Below are positions 1-8,379 of a DNA stretch of 48,387 nucleotides, piece by piece. The stretch comes from Campylobacteraceae bacterium. GTDB lineage: Bacteria; Campylobacterota; Campylobacteria; Campylobacterales; Sulfurovaceae. The notes under the pieces were generated by a model, which saw only the letters and a program-made list of their open reading frames with translations, searched no databases and was not told where the DNA came from. Within the stretch, counting starts at the first letter, position 1. The number at the start of each line of letters is the position of its first letter. The DNA is taken from contig JALWNT010000050.1 in assembly GCA_027080995.1 (NCBI GenBank), positions 1 to 48,387 on the forward strand. The letters run 5' to 3'. A program made the translations under genes and the position numbers.

Positions 1-820
1 GGACATTGTCGAGGAAGAGCCGGGCTACGGCCAAAAGACGGAGGTAGCGGTTGGAGGATTGCTTGCGGATGGAGGGGATCTCTTCGACCAGTTCGGTGTT
101 TTTCCCCTGAAAAGACCACATAATGAAAGCTCGAAAGCCCCCGGTCTCATCCTGGAGGCGTCGGATATGGTCGAAGTGCTCCACGATCTCCCGGTCGGTT
201 TCGACCGTGCCGTACATCATCGTCGCCGTCGATTTGATCCCCAATTTGTGGGCTTCGCGGTGGACCTCCAGCCAAGTGTCCTTGTCCAGTTTCTTCGGGG
301 CGATGATGTCCCGCACCCGATCGCTGAGGATCTCGGCTCCCGCTCCCGGGATCGAGGCGAGGCCTTTGGCGTGGAGGCGCCGCAGGACTTCCGCGATGGA
401 GATGTTGGAGCGCCGGGCGATGTAGTCGATCTCGATGGCGCTGAAGCCGTGGATCGTGATTTGGGGATATTTCTGATGGATATGCTCCACCAGATCCTCG
501 TACCACTCGATCTCCAGTTTGGGATGCACCCCACCCTGGAAGAGGATCTGCGTTCCTCCGATCTCCAGGAGTTCCTCGATCTTGCGATCGATCTCTTCGA
601 AGCTTAGGATGTAGGCATCCTCATTCTTTTCGTGACGATAAAAGGCGCAAAATTTGCAATCGACCCAGCAGACGTTGGTGTAGTTGATGTTACGATCGAC
701 GACGAAGGTCGTGATTCCCTTGGGATGGAGCTCCTTTTTGCGGGCGTAGGCCATCTTGCCCAACTCTTTGAGGTCGGCGTTTTGGATTAGGTCCACGGCT
801 TCGTCGATGCTCATACGCAT
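1..820 (-). CDS. mqnC: Cyclic dehypoxanthinyl futalosine synthase MqnC (3' end outside window)
   Basis: Radical-SAM enzyme of the futalosine route to menaquinone; it cyclises dehypoxanthine futalosine in the cytoplasm. The 273 codons inside the window begin MRMSIDEAVDLIQ and carry a CX3CX2C cluster motif at C51, C55 and C58 (CWVDCKFC). A GGVHPKLEIEWYEDL block near residue 96 resembles MqnC more than its paralogue MqnE. The reading frame stays open to base 1; about 90 C-terminal residues should lie to the left. I chose the ATG at 820, with AAGGAA about 8 nt upstream; a second ATG at 814 is possible. It follows nusB on the same strand across a repeat-rich gap. MqnE is the main alternative identity. 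Confidence 0.88.
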   Translation of the reverse strand, partial: MRMSIDEAVDLIQNADLKELGKMAYARKKELHPKGITTFVVDRNINYTNVCWVDCKFCAFYRHEKNEDAYILSFEEIDRKIEELLEIGGTQILFQGGVHPKLEIEWYEDLVEHIHQKYPQITIHGFSAIEIDYIARRSNISIAEVLRRLHAKGLASIPGAGAEILSDRVRDIIAPKKLDKDTWLEVHREAHKLGIKSTATMMYGTVETDREIVEHFDHIRRLQDETGGFRAFIMWSFQGKNTELVEEIPSIRKQSSNRYLRLLAVARLFLDNV

Positions 821-1031
821 AGGAGGTTCCTTCTGTGCGAAATGAGGAATGAGGAGTGAGGAATGAGGAACCGAATTATGATTGAGAATTGAGAATTGAG
901 AATTGAGAATTTTTGGGCGTTGCGTTGCAACGCGAACTTTAGGAGGCGGGACTTCAGTCCCGCGATGCAGGGCTGAAGCCCTGCCCCCAATGACCAATGA
1001 CCAATGACCAATGACCGTGCCGAAGGCATCC
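821..1031 (-). repeat. Intergenic mosaic nusB-mqnC: heptad tracts and palindromes
   Basis: Read on the gene strand, the gap starts after the nusB stop with four TTGGTCA-type heptads (986-1016). Two hairpin palindromes follow, GCAGGGCTGAAGCCCTGC (967-984) and GCGGGACTTCAGTCCCGC (946-963), then a GCGTTGC/GCAACGC hairpin with a 3-nt loop (917-933). Next come four ATTCTCA heptads (about 881-910) and four CATTCCT-type heptads (841-870), then the mqnC ribosome binding site. The same order recurs at many loci in this window. Confidence 0.85.
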
Positions 1032-1451
1032 TCACTCCTCGTTCCTCTCTGACTTCGCCGGCTTACCCACCGCATCCAGGACCCCGTTGATGAACTGCGG
1101 CGATTTTTCATCGGCGAGCTCTTTGGCCAACTCCACCGCTTCGTTGATGATGATGGGGCGTTCGGTCCCTTCGATGACGATTTCGTAAGTCCCAAGACGC
1201 AGAATCGCCTTTTCCACTTTCCCGACATCTTCGTAATTCCAACTCTGTAAATGTTTGCGGATCTCTTCGTCAATCTTTTCGAGGTTTTCGACCGTTCCGT
1301 TGAAAAGCCGCAGAGAAAACTCGCGCTGCTTGTTGCGGATCTTGTCGCTCTCGAGAATCTCTTCGCTGAATTTTTCGATCCCGTCGTTGCCCAAATCGTA
1401 AGCGTAAAGCAATCCTACGACCGCCCGACGTGCCTGATGCCTTGTCGCCAT
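1032..1451 (-). CDS. nusB: Transcription antitermination factor NusB
   Basis: All-helical protein that with NusE (S10) binds boxA RNA and supports rRNA antitermination. The 139 residues match the usual size. The N-terminus MATRHQARRAVVGLLYAYDL and the C-terminal block with IIINEAVELAKELADEKSP and FINGVLDAV are typical NusB. It is the last gene of a kdsA-ribH-nusB group on the minus strand, an order recalled from Campylobacter. A 158-nt gap containing the first copy of the repeated RNA-like element separates it from ribH, so it may have its own expression control. Confidence 0.95.
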   Translation of the reverse strand: MATRHQARRAVVGLLYAYDLGNDGIEKFSEEILESDKIRNKQREFSLRLFNGTVENLEKIDEEIRKHLQSWNYEDVGKVEKAILRLGTYEIVIEGTERPIIINEAVELAKELADEKSPQFINGVLDAVGKPAKSERNEE

Positions 1452-1506
1452 TACTGTCCTTTTTTCATCAACTATAAAGCTGGATTCTCTCTATCTGTAC
1501 AAAGGA

Positions 1507-1591
1507 GGTTTCACTCGATGGCAACAAAAGAGCGCTTGCCCCGCAGGGGTTCCAACGGAATTAGCGACTGCCGGAGTCATCGAGTGAAACC
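1507..1591 (+). ncRNA. Repeated structured RNA candidate, copy 1
   Basis: An 85-nt element bounded by GGTTTCACTCGATG and its complement CATCGAGTGAAACC, which form a 14-bp closing stem extended by a G-U pair if read on the plus strand. Inside are the strips ACAAAAGAG and GACTGCCGGAG, which match the other two copies closely. A CGCT/AGCG helix encloses a CCCC/GGGG hairpin and a TTCC/GGAA hairpin. This copy lies between ribH and nusB, which are on the opposite strand, so it cannot be a simple leader of either gene in this orientation. The function is unknown to me. Confidence 0.6.
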
Positions 1592-1609
1592 GGTGATCTC
1601 TGCTACTTC

Positions 1610-2080
1610 TCAATGACTCATTACGTCATAGAGATTCATCATCTCGATCAGACTGCTCATCGCCTCGCCGCCTTTGTTCCCGGCTTTGGTTCCGGCCCGT
1701 TCGATCGCCTGTTCGATGCTGTCGACGGTCAAAACGCCGAAAGAGACCGGTTTGGCGTATTTGAGCGTGACGTTGGCGATCCCCTTGGTCGCTTCGGCGG
1801 AGACGTAGTCGAAATGGGGAGTCGCTCCGCGGATCACCGCCCCCAGGCAGCAGATCGCATCGTACTTTCCGCTCGCCAGTGCCCGCTCCAGGGCAAAAGG
1901 GATCTCGAAAGCCCCGGGAACCAGGATCAAATCCAAGTTTTCGGCATTACCGCCCAGTCGGGCGTATGTGTCTTTGGCCCCTTCGACCAGACGATCGGTG
2001 ATGAAATGGTTGAACCGAGCGGAGATGATCGCCACTTTTTTACTCGGGTCGACCTGCAGATTGCCTTCGATGATCTTCAT
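1610..2080 (-). CDS. ribH: 6,7-dimethyl-8-ribityllumazine synthase
   Basis: Penultimate riboflavin step: joins 5-amino-6-ribitylaminouracil with dihydroxybutanone phosphate. The 156-residue length is normal. Family blocks are visible: [15 protein letters not shown] near the start, [28 protein letters not shown] with the catalytic His region, and [27 protein letters not shown]. It starts 1 nt after the kdsA stop, so the two are surely co-transcribed from the kdsA promoter. Confidence 0.97.
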   Translation of the reverse strand: MKIIEGNLQVDPSKKVAIISARFNHFITDRLVEGAKDTYARLGGNAENLDLILVPGAFEIPFALERALASGKYDAICCLGAVIRGATPHFDYVSAEATKGIANVTLKYAKPVSFGVLTVDSIEQAIERAGTKAGNKGGEAMSSLIEMMNLYDVMSH

Positions 2081-2081
2081 C

Positions 2082-2891
2082 TTATTCCTTTGTCTCTACA
2101 ATATTTCGGATCGCGTCGATCTGGACGACCAGGCGCTCCAAATCCCGCAATTTTATCATATTGGGGCCGTCGCTCAGCGCGATGGAAGGGTCGAAGTGGG
2201 TCTCGAAGAAGAAACCGTCCACTCCCGCCCCCGCCGCCGCCCGGGCCAGCGTCGGCACGAAACGGCTCTCCCCGCCGCTGGAAGCTTGGCCGCTTGCGGG
2301 CATCTGTACCGCGTGGGTCGCATCGAAGATCACCGGAGCAAACGCACGCATAATGGGGAAAGCGCGCATATCGACGACGAGATTGCCGTAGCCGAAGGTC
2401 GTCCCGCGTTCCGTCAGCCAGACACCGTGCTCCTTTGCCGCCTCGTGTGTGACGGGGCCGTCGTATCCCCGGGTACGCAGAACCTTGGCGACGGAGTGCT
2501 CCATCGCCTGAGGGGCGAGAAACTGCCCTTTTTTGATGTTGACGACGGCCTCGGCCTTCGCCGCGGCAACCAGCAGATCGGTCTGTCGGCAGAGAAAGGC
2601 GGGAATCTGCAGCACATCGGCCACCTCCGCCGCCGGTGCCGCCTGATCCGGCAGATGGATGTCGGTCAGGATGGAGTAGCCGAAACGCTCCTTGACCTCC
2701 TGCAGGATTTTGAGCCCCTCCTCCAGGCCCGGACCCCGGAAACTCTCCAAGGAGGTGCGGTTGGCCTTGTCGAAACTGGCTTTGAAATAGAAATCTTTCT
2801 GCGGATCTTCGTGGTAGGGACGCAACGCTTCGGCGATGCGAAAGACGTTCTCCCGACTTTCGACGACGCAGGGACCGGCGATCAAGATCAT
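2082..2891 (-). CDS. kdsA: 3-deoxy-8-phosphooctulonate synthase (KDO-8-P synthase)
   Basis: Condenses phosphoenolpyruvate with arabinose-5-phosphate to make KDO-8-phosphate for the lipopolysaccharide inner core. The 269 residues start with [12 protein letters not shown], the canonical DAHP/KDO8P synthase opening, and carry [17 protein letters not shown], and [13 protein letters not shown]. It is the first gene of the kdsA-ribH-nusB group. A minus-strand TATAAT lies 27 nt upstream and a GGAGAAA ribosome binding site precedes the ATG. Confidence 0.97.
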   Translation of the reverse strand: MILIAGPCVVESRENVFRIAEALRPYHEDPQKDFYFKASFDKANRTSLESFRGPGLEEGLKILQEVKERFGYSILTDIHLPDQAAPAAEVADVLQIPAFLCRQTDLLVAAAKAEAVVNIKKGQFLAPQAMEHSVAKVLRTRGYDGPVTHEAAKEHGVWLTERGTTFGYGNLVVDMRAFPIMRAFAPVIFDATHAVQMPASGQASSGGESRFVPTLARAAAGAGVDGFFFETHFDPSIALSDGPNMIKLRDLERLVVQIDAIRNIVETKE

Positions 2892-2917
2892 TGTATTTTC
2901 TCCTTACTTTTGAGAAG

Positions 2918-2923
2918 ATTATA
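2918..2923 (-). promoter_or_regulatory. -10 box for kdsA
   Basis: Perfect TATAAT on the minus strand, 27 nt before the kdsA start. No clear -35 is seen, which is usual for sigma-70 promoters in Campylobacterota. Confidence 0.6.
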
Positions 2924-2934
2924 TCCAAGCTCCG

Positions 2935-3672
2935 TTACCGGGGCCGGCGCTCCAGATAGATTTTTCCGACGACGGGCACGGCGATCAGATAGGCTTTTTG
3001 GACGATTCCTTCGCGATCCAGGGCCGCGACGATTTTTCGCCCCGCTTTGCCGAAAAGTTTCTCTTTGGCGATGAGATAGACGATACTGCTTTCGGGCCCG
3101 ACGCCCAATCGCTTGCGCTCTTCTTGTGCCTCCTTCCCCGTGGGAATGCGCACCGTCACTCTCCCCCCGATCTTTTCCGCCCCGGCGGCCCAGGCTTCCA
3201 GTTCCCTCCCCGGAGCGGACCGAAGGGGGAAAAGGTTGAAATAGAGCGTTGCTAGATCGTCGGTGCTGAAATAGCTCAAAACTTTGCGGCTCTTCTCCTC
3301 CGCCTGGCCCTTTTTGCGACGTATTCGTGATTTGACGATCCGATGTTTCGCGCTGTCGATGTTGTAGCGTATCTGCTCCTCTTTTTCCCGGCTCTTACGC
3401 TCGATGAGGAAGGTGCGGGAGTGAAGTTTTCCCTTCACGATCTTCCCCTCGGAGAGATAACGCTCTTTGCGGTTGCCCCAGAGCGCTTTGACAAGCCCCG
3501 CACTTTCAGCCTCTCCTTCGATGCGGTAACTATGCCCCTTCTCGCTTTTCGTGAAATGCAACGTCCCCAGCGTACCCAGGAGCGGAGAGCGGATCCGATA
3601 GTTCCACTCTCCCGCTTGCATTTGCACTCCCAGCAATCCGATCAATACAAAAACACGGATCATACGAATCAT
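2935..3672 (-). CDS. DUF3108-type exported protein
   Basis: Probably a periplasmic protein of unknown function. From the ATG at 3672 it opens MIRMIRVFVLIGLLGVQMQA, a short signal peptide ending near the QAGEW junction. The mature part is about 225 residues, basic, with a beta-rich pattern (LGTLGTLHF, RYNIDSAKHRIVKS, FSTDDLATLYFNLFPLR) that I associate with DUF3108 proteins. The frame stays open to a GTG at 3690, but AGGGA sits well before the ATG at 3672, so I prefer that start. It is read from its own promoter, upstream of but separate from kdsA. The DUF assignment is from memory. Confidence 0.6.
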   Translation of the reverse strand: MIRMIRVFVLIGLLGVQMQAGEWNYRIRSPLLGTLGTLHFTKSEKGHSYRIEGEAESAGLVKALWGNRKERYLSEGKIVKGKLHSRTFLIERKSREKEEQIRYNIDSAKHRIVKSRIRRKKGQAEEKSRKVLSYFSTDDLATLYFNLFPLRSAPGRELEAWAAGAEKIGGRVTVRIPTGKEAQEERKRLGVGPESSIVYLIAKEKLFGKAGRKIVAALDREGIVQKAYLIAVPVVGKIYLERRPR

Positions 3673-3702
3673 TCCATTTTTCCCTTTCACTCGATTCTCC
3701 CG

Positions 3703-3708
3703 ATTATA
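3703..3708 (-). promoter_or_regulatory. -10 box for the DUF3108 gene
   Basis: TATAAT on the minus strand about 30 nt upstream of the preferred ATG at 3672. Confidence 0.5.
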
Positions 3709-3770
3709 TCGATATCGGCTTTTTCAATAAGAAGAGTGTAGAATCTTCAGAATAATCTCAGGAGAACCCG

Positions 3771-4991
3771 ATGGCAAACGCAAAGGTGGAGAGCAATACG
3801 ACGGCAGCCCTACAGGAGGTGACTCAAAGCGGGAAAGAGGTGATCAAATCCCTCGATCAGAGCATCGTCGATCAGGTCCAACCGCTGATCAACAAACTCT
3901 ACGCCAGCCACTACGGCCACTACTTCGCCGATACGATTTACGGCGTACCGGTAGGCAATTGGATCGCCGCGTTCCTTGCCTTTCTTCTGATTCTCCTGCT
4001 GCGCAAACTTCTGACCCGCTGGGTGCTCAATGTGCTACAGCGGCTCAGCAAAAAAACAGTCACGGAACTTGATGATCTCATCATCCGCGAACTCAAACGT
4101 CCCATCCGTTTCCTCTTTATTATCATCGGTTTCGACGTCTTTTTCAAACTCATTTTTCTCAGTCAAAACCACTACGTCGAACTTCTGCTCACTTCGATGT
4201 TGATCATCGATTTCTATTGGATACTCTATGCCTTCACCCCCGCCATTCAGCGGGTGCTCTACAATTACAGCCACGCCAGCGACAAACTCACAATGGAGCT
4301 GAGCAACTTCATCATCCGTATCCTACGCCTGCTGGTCATCATCCTCGCATTGATCAGTCTGCTCTACAATTTCGGCATCAACGTCACCGCCTTCGTCGCC
4401 TCTCTCGGCCTCGTCGGTATGGCGCTCGCCCTCGCCGCCAAAGATACCGCCGCCAACCTCTTCGGATCCATCGCCCTGATGCTGGACCGCTCTATCCGCG
4501 TCGGAGAGTGGATCAAAGTCAACGGCGTCGAAGGGATCGTCGAAGATATCGGGATGCGCACCACCAAAATCCGCACCTTCGAAAAATCCTTCGTCGTCGT
4601 CCCCAACTCTATCGTCGCCAACTCCAACATCGAAAACTTTTCCCGCCGGGGTATCCGCCGGATCCGAATGGTCATCGGCCTGACCTACGACACCCCTCCC
4701 GAAGCGATCCAAAAGATCGTCTACTCCATCCAGTCGATGCTCCGCAGCCATCCCGGCATCGCGCACGATCAGACCCTCCTGGTCCGTTTCGACCGTTTCG
4801 ACGACAGCAGTCTGGGGATCTTCATCTACACCTTCACCAACACCTCCGACTGGGCCCGCTATCTGGAAATTCGGGAAGATATCAATCTGAAGATTATGCA
4901 GATCGTCCGGGAATTCGGCTCCGACTTCGCCTTCCCCTCCCAGTCGATCTATGTGGAGAAACTGCCCGGAACGCCAGGAATCGAGAGCTAA
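3771..4991 (+). CDS. Small-conductance mechanosensitive channel, MscS family
   Basis: Inner-membrane channel that opens on membrane tension during hypo-osmotic shock. The 406 residues comprise an N-terminal soluble stretch of about 60 residues, then about four hydrophobic segments (WIAAFLAFLLILLLRKLL, IRFLFIIIGFDVFFKLIFL, a segment around LLTSMLIIDFYWILYAF, and LRLLVIILALISLLYNFGI). The pore helix follows (FVASLGLVGMALALAAKDTA) with the signature NLFGSIALMLDR and WIKVNGVEGIVEDIGMRTTKI beta domain. It is larger than E. coli MscS (286) and closer in layout to YbdG/YnaI types. Start ATG at 3771 with CAGGAG upstream; divergent from the DUF3108 gene. Confidence 0.9.
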   Translation: MANAKVESNTTAALQEVTQSGKEVIKSLDQSIVDQVQPLINKLYASHYGHYFADTIYGVPVGNWIAAFLAFLLILLLRKLLTRWVLNVLQRLSKKTVTELDDLIIRELKRPIRFLFIIIGFDVFFKLIFLSQNHYVELLLTSMLIIDFYWILYAFTPAIQRVLYNYSHASDKLTMELSNFIIRILRLLVIILALISLLYNFGINVTAFVASLGLVGMALALAAKDTAANLFGSIALMLDRSIRVGEWIKVNGVEGIVEDIGMRTTKIRTFEKSFVVVPNSIVANSNIENFSRRGIRRIRMVIGLTYDTPPEAIQKIVYSIQSMLRSHPGIAHDQTLLVRFDRFDDSSLGIFIYTFTNTSDWARYLEIREDINLKIMQIVREFGSDFAFPSQSIYVEKLPGTPGIES

Positions 4992-4997
4992 GCGGAG

Positions 4998-5020
4998 ACG
5001 TTTGGCGGGGCCAAACCTAC
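4998..5020 (+). repeat. GTTTGGC/GCCAAAC hairpin, family copy 1
   Basis: ACGTTTGGCGGGGCCAAACCTAC, written here in two parts: arms GTTTGGC and GCCAAAC with loop GGG, then a conserved CTAC tail. It lies just after the MscS-type gene and in front of the end of the convergent eptA. Identical copies are at 19511 and 48084, variants at 19579, 32561 and 32665. Confidence 0.8.
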
Positions 5021-5100
5021 AAAAAATTCTCCCCCGATAACCAATCACGGCACCGGTGGTGCCTCTATCTTATCCCCATTTCAAACTGAAAATCACAAGA

Positions 5101-6729
5101 TTATTCGGAAGCGTTGAGAATATCCATTTTGGGGTCGTAAACCGACGTATTGACGTCCAAAAGCCCCAAAATCGTACTGAAAAGATTGTCCTGGGAGAAA
5201 CGCTTCGATCGGGCAAGGCGCTGCAGGGCAGTGACATTGACATCTTTGCCGCGATGCTTGAAACCCGGTCCGAACCACATCACCGCCGCCACGTGCTTCT
5301 GCGCTTCGGGAGCGATCATATAGGGCAACCCGTGCAGGTAGATTCCGTGCTCTCCGAGAGATTCACCGTGGTCCGCCACATAAACTAGCGCGACCTGATA
5401 ACGTTTTTCATATTTCTTGAGCAGTTCAATAGCATCGTGCAAGAAAGCGTCGGTGTGCAGCACCGTATTGTCGTAAGCGTTGAGCACCTCATCTCGGGTG
5501 CAGGAACCCAGTTCGTTGGAACGACAAACCGGTTTGTAGCGAAAGAACTCTTTGGTGTAGCGCTTGTAATATTCCGGACCGTGACTGCCCATCTGATGCA
5601 GCACCAAAAGTTTGTCGTGCGTGACATTGCGGTCCAAAAAGCCCTGCAGATTTTTCAACATCCCCTCATCCCGACATTCGCTGTCACAGACGGGATTGTT
5701 TTTGGGGCTCATAAAGTCCACATACCCCAAACGTTTCATCACCCCTTTGGGATCGGAGTTGTTGTCCCGCCAGAGCAGATCGATCGCCCCCGTATGAGCC
5801 AGGACATCCATCAGGTTTTCGCTGTGCTCTTCCCGGTCGCGATTGTAACTGCTGCGACCGTCGATGGAAAACATACAGGGAACCGAATGGGCCGTTAGGG
5901 TTCCGCAGGAACGGAAATCGTTGAAATTGACCACCCCCTCGGTCTTCGCCAGTTTCGGCGTCGTATCCCGCGCGTAGCCGTTGAGACCGAAATGGTCCCA
6001 CCGAGTCGCTTCCCCGACCACGTAGACAATCAGTTTGGGTTTTTCGCCCTCCCGGTGGATCACCCGGGCATCGGTCCCCAACACCCGCAGCTTTTTCGGA
6101 CCGCTTCGGCGCAGAGAGTGTTTGACGTAACTGACGGTGCTTTTGATCCAATAGTAGGGGTTGGTGTAATTCTTGAGCGGTCGATGCTCCCGGAAAAAGG
6201 AGGCGTAGAATCCTCCCGTGAAATAGGCCAAAATCCCCGTGACCAGCAGAAGGATCCCTAGGGTTTTGAGCTTGGCCCAGAGTTCGGTCTTCCAGGGACG
6301 ATAGACGACGGGGGCTTTGTAGACAAGCCAGGCGGGGAGAATGCCCAAAAAGAAGGTGTACAGAAGCATCTTGAAGTTGAAGAGCCCCAGGGCTTCGTGC
6401 ACATTGGTCTCGAGGGCACTGCGGATCATTCCTCGATCGATCACCACCTGATAGCTGTTCATAAAGTAACTCACTGATGCGGAGACGATCAACACGAAAA
6501 TCAACAGCGGCTTGGTGGTATACCGCGAACTCAGGAGAGTGAAAAAAGCGACATTGATAATAAAGAGTAGAATCGGCATACTCGCCAGATAGAGGAGATT
6601 GATCCCGTGCGGAGGAATCACCTCGAGAACCTTCGAAAAAAAGGTATAGTTGCCGGCGACGACCAGATAGGCCGAGACGATCAAAATCAACTGAATCTGG
6701 GTCAACGGTTTAAGAGATTTTTTATTCAT
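5101..6729 (-). CDS. Phosphoethanolamine transferase (EptA/EptC-like)
   Basis: Inner-membrane enzyme with a periplasmic alkaline-phosphatase-fold domain that moves phosphoethanolamine from phosphatidylethanolamine to lipid A or other surface targets. About five N-terminal hydrophobic helices (to roughly residue 180) precede the catalytic domain. That domain has VVGEATRWDHFGLNGYARDT, CGTLTAHSVPCMFS with the presumed nucleophile Thr, and VYVADHGESLGEHGIYLHG with metal ligands. I use ATG at 6729; a TTG at 6747 is in frame but has no better ribosome binding site. In Campylobacter the homologue also modifies the flagellar rod, so the substrate here is open. Confidence 0.88.
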   Translation of the reverse strand: MNKKSLKPLTQIQLILIVSAYLVVAGNYTFFSKVLEVIPPHGINLLYLASMPILLFIINVAFFTLLSSRYTTKPLLIFVLIVSASVSYFMNSYQVVIDRGMIRSALETNVHEALGLFNFKMLLYTFFLGILPAWLVYKAPVVYRPWKTELWAKLKTLGILLLVTGILAYFTGGFYASFFREHRPLKNYTNPYYWIKSTVSYVKHSLRRSGPKKLRVLGTDARVIHREGEKPKLIVYVVGEATRWDHFGLNGYARDTTPKLAKTEGVVNFNDFRSCGTLTAHSVPCMFSIDGRSSYNRDREEHSENLMDVLAHTGAIDLLWRDNNSDPKGVMKRLGYVDFMSPKNNPVCDSECRDEGMLKNLQGFLDRNVTHDKLLVLHQMGSHGPEYYKRYTKEFFRYKPVCRSNELGSCTRDEVLNAYDNTVLHTDAFLHDAIELLKKYEKRYQVALVYVADHGESLGEHGIYLHGLPYMIAPEAQKHVAAVMWFGPGFKHRGKDVNVTALQRLARSKRFSQDNLFSTILGLLDVNTSVYDPKMDILNASE

Positions 6730-6785
6730 AACGCGAAGTATCTCCAAAAACGGTTAACATCGGATGACATTTCCGGCTCTTTCGC

Positions 6786-6791
6786 TATAAT
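6786..6791 (+). promoter_or_regulatory. -10 box upstream of RNA copy 2 and der
   Basis: Perfect TATAAT in CGCTATAATGTG, about 75 nt before the repeated RNA element and 200 nt before der. It could drive a der transcript whose leader contains the element. Confidence 0.5.
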
Positions 6792-6863
6792 GTGTCAAAA
6801 GGAATGTCCTCTCTCATTTCCCACAAAATCACAAATGAAATTTCTGAATAACTTGTTCAGAAA

Positions 6864-6950
6864 GGTTTCATTCGATGGCGACAAAGGAGCACTCAACCCC
6901 GAAGGGGCGCCCTTGGGCGTTTGTGACTGCCAGAGCTATCGAGTGAAACC
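6864..6950 (+). ncRNA. Repeated structured RNA candidate, copy 2
   Basis: An 87-nt element with closing arms GGTTTCATTCGATGGC and GCTATCGAGTGAAACC. Both deviations from perfect pairing become G-U pairs on the plus strand and A-C mismatches on the other. The strips are ACAAAGGAG and GACTGCCAGAG. The inner helix is CAC/GTG where copies 1 and 3 have CGC/GCG, a compensatory change. Two inner hairpins follow: CCCC/GGGG and CGCCC/GGGCG. The upstream sequence TCTGAATAA is shared with copy 3. The element ends 39 nt before der. Confidence 0.65.
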
Positions 6951-6989
6951 TGAGGTTTTCAGGGAACTTAAACATTTAGGAATATCGAT

Positions 6990-8372
6990 ATGAAAAAAGT
7001 AGCCATTCTGGGGCGTCCCAATGTCGGGAAAAGCTCCCTCTTCAACCGTCTTGCACGCCGGCGCGACGCCATCACCTCCGACGTCAGCGGCACCACCCGC
7101 GACCTCAAGAAAAACGTCGTCACCATCTCCGAAGATCGGGAATTCGAACTGATCGACACCGGCGGAATCGACGAAAGCGATGCGCTCTTTTCCAAAGTCG
7201 CCGAAATGTCGATGCGCGCCGCCGAAGAGGCCGATGTGATCCTCTATATGGTCGACGGCAAGACTCTCCCCGAAGAGGAGGATCGACAGCTCTTCTACCG
7301 GCTTCAGGCGCTGGGCAAACCCATCGCCCTCATCGTCAACAAAATCGACAACGACCGCGAAGAGCAGGAGCGGTTCTGGGAATTCGTGGAGTTCGGCGCC
7401 GAGGCGATCTTTCCCATCTCCGTCAGCCACAACCGCAAACTCACTCCTCTCTATCAATGGCTGGAACAGTACATCCCGCCCGTCGAAAAGAGTGCCGCCC
7501 CCCTCCAGGCCGACGAAGATCTGAGTCTGGAGCAGCTGCTCGAAGCCCGGGAAGAGCCCGAAGCGGAGGAGAAAAAGATCAAAGTCGCCATTTTGGGACG
7601 CCCCAACGTGGGCAAAAGCTCCCTGCTCAACGCGCTGCTGGGAGAGGAGCGTGCCGTCGTCAGCGAAGTGGCCGGCACCACCATCGATCCGGTGGATGAG
7701 ACGATCGTCCACGACGACTACGAAATCACCTTCGTCGATACCGCGGGAATCCGACGCCGCTCCAAGATCCTCGGCATCGAAAAATACGCCCTGGGGCGCA
7801 CCGAAAAGATGCTCGAAGAGGCCGACATCGCGATCCTCATCATCGACGCCACCGTGGGCGTGACGGAGCTGGACGAGCGCATCGCCGGGCTCATCGACAA
7901 ATACAGGCTCGGGGCTCTCATCGTCGTCAACAAATGGGACATCCGGGGAGAAAAAGAGTACAAAGAGGCGATCCAGGAGATCCGTGACGAACTGAAATTC
8001 CTCCACTACGCTCCGATTCTCACCGTCTCGGCCAAAACCAAACAGCGGGTTCAGCGTATCTTGGATCAGATCGTCGCCATCTACCGGCGATACACCCGAC
8101 GCATCCCAACCTCGAAGCTCAACGAAGTGATCCAGTACGCCATCCGGCGTCACCACGTCCCCAGCCACCACGGCCAGGTGGTGCGGATCAAATTCGCCAC
8201 CCAGTTCGCCAGTAAACCTCCCCGCATCGCCCTCGTGGTCAACAAACCCGAACTCCTGCACTTCAGCTACAAACGCTATCTGGCCAACGTACTGCGCGAA
8301 CAGTTCGATTTCGAGGGAGTCCCCCTGGAGATCGTCGCCCGCAAACGGGGCGAGCGCAGCGAAGAGGAGTAA
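6990..8372 (+). CDS. der: Ribosome-assembly GTPase Der (EngA)
   Basis: Double GTPase needed for maturation of the 50S subunit. The 460 residues contain two G domains: GRPNVGKSSLFN near residue 8 with DTGG and NKID, and GRPNVGKSSLLN near residue 205 with DTAG and NKWD. A C-terminal KH-like domain follows (YAIRRHHVPSHHGQVVRIKF, FVDFE-type end). Length fits the family. The start ATG at 6990 has a TTAGGAA site. The gene is preceded by copy 2 of the repeated RNA element and is convergent with gpmI. Confidence 0.97.
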   Translation: MKKVAILGRPNVGKSSLFNRLARRRDAITSDVSGTTRDLKKNVVTISEDREFELIDTGGIDESDALFSKVAEMSMRAAEEADVILYMVDGKTLPEEEDRQLFYRLQALGKPIALIVNKIDNDREEQERFWEFVEFGAEAIFPISVSHNRKLTPLYQWLEQYIPPVEKSAAPLQADEDLSLEQLLEAREEPEAEEKKIKVAILGRPNVGKSSLLNALLGEERAVVSEVAGTTIDPVDETIVHDDYEITFVDTAGIRRRSKILGIEKYALGRTEKMLEEADIAILIIDATVGVTELDERIAGLIDKYRLGALIVVNKWDIRGEKEYKEAIQEIRDELKFLHYAPILTVSAKTKQRVQRILDQIVAIYRRYTRRIPTSKLNEVIQYAIRRHHVPSHHGQVVRIKFATQFASKPPRIALVVNKPELLHFSYKRYLANVLREQFDFEGVPLEIVARKRGERSEEE

Positions 8373-8379
8373 GAGAGCC

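Noticed and set aside
841-910. CRISPR-like array from the regular repeats
   Set aside because: The repeats are 7 nt without spacers, and no cas genes are in the window.
811-1035. 74-residue ORF in the nusB-mqnC gap
   Set aside because: It is a translation of heptad repeats and palindromes, and has no independent start signal.
1507-1591. Interpretation of the three-copy element as a Rho-independent terminator
   Set aside because: It is 85-87 nt with conserved unpaired strips and inner hairpins, and only copy 3 has a T-run after it.
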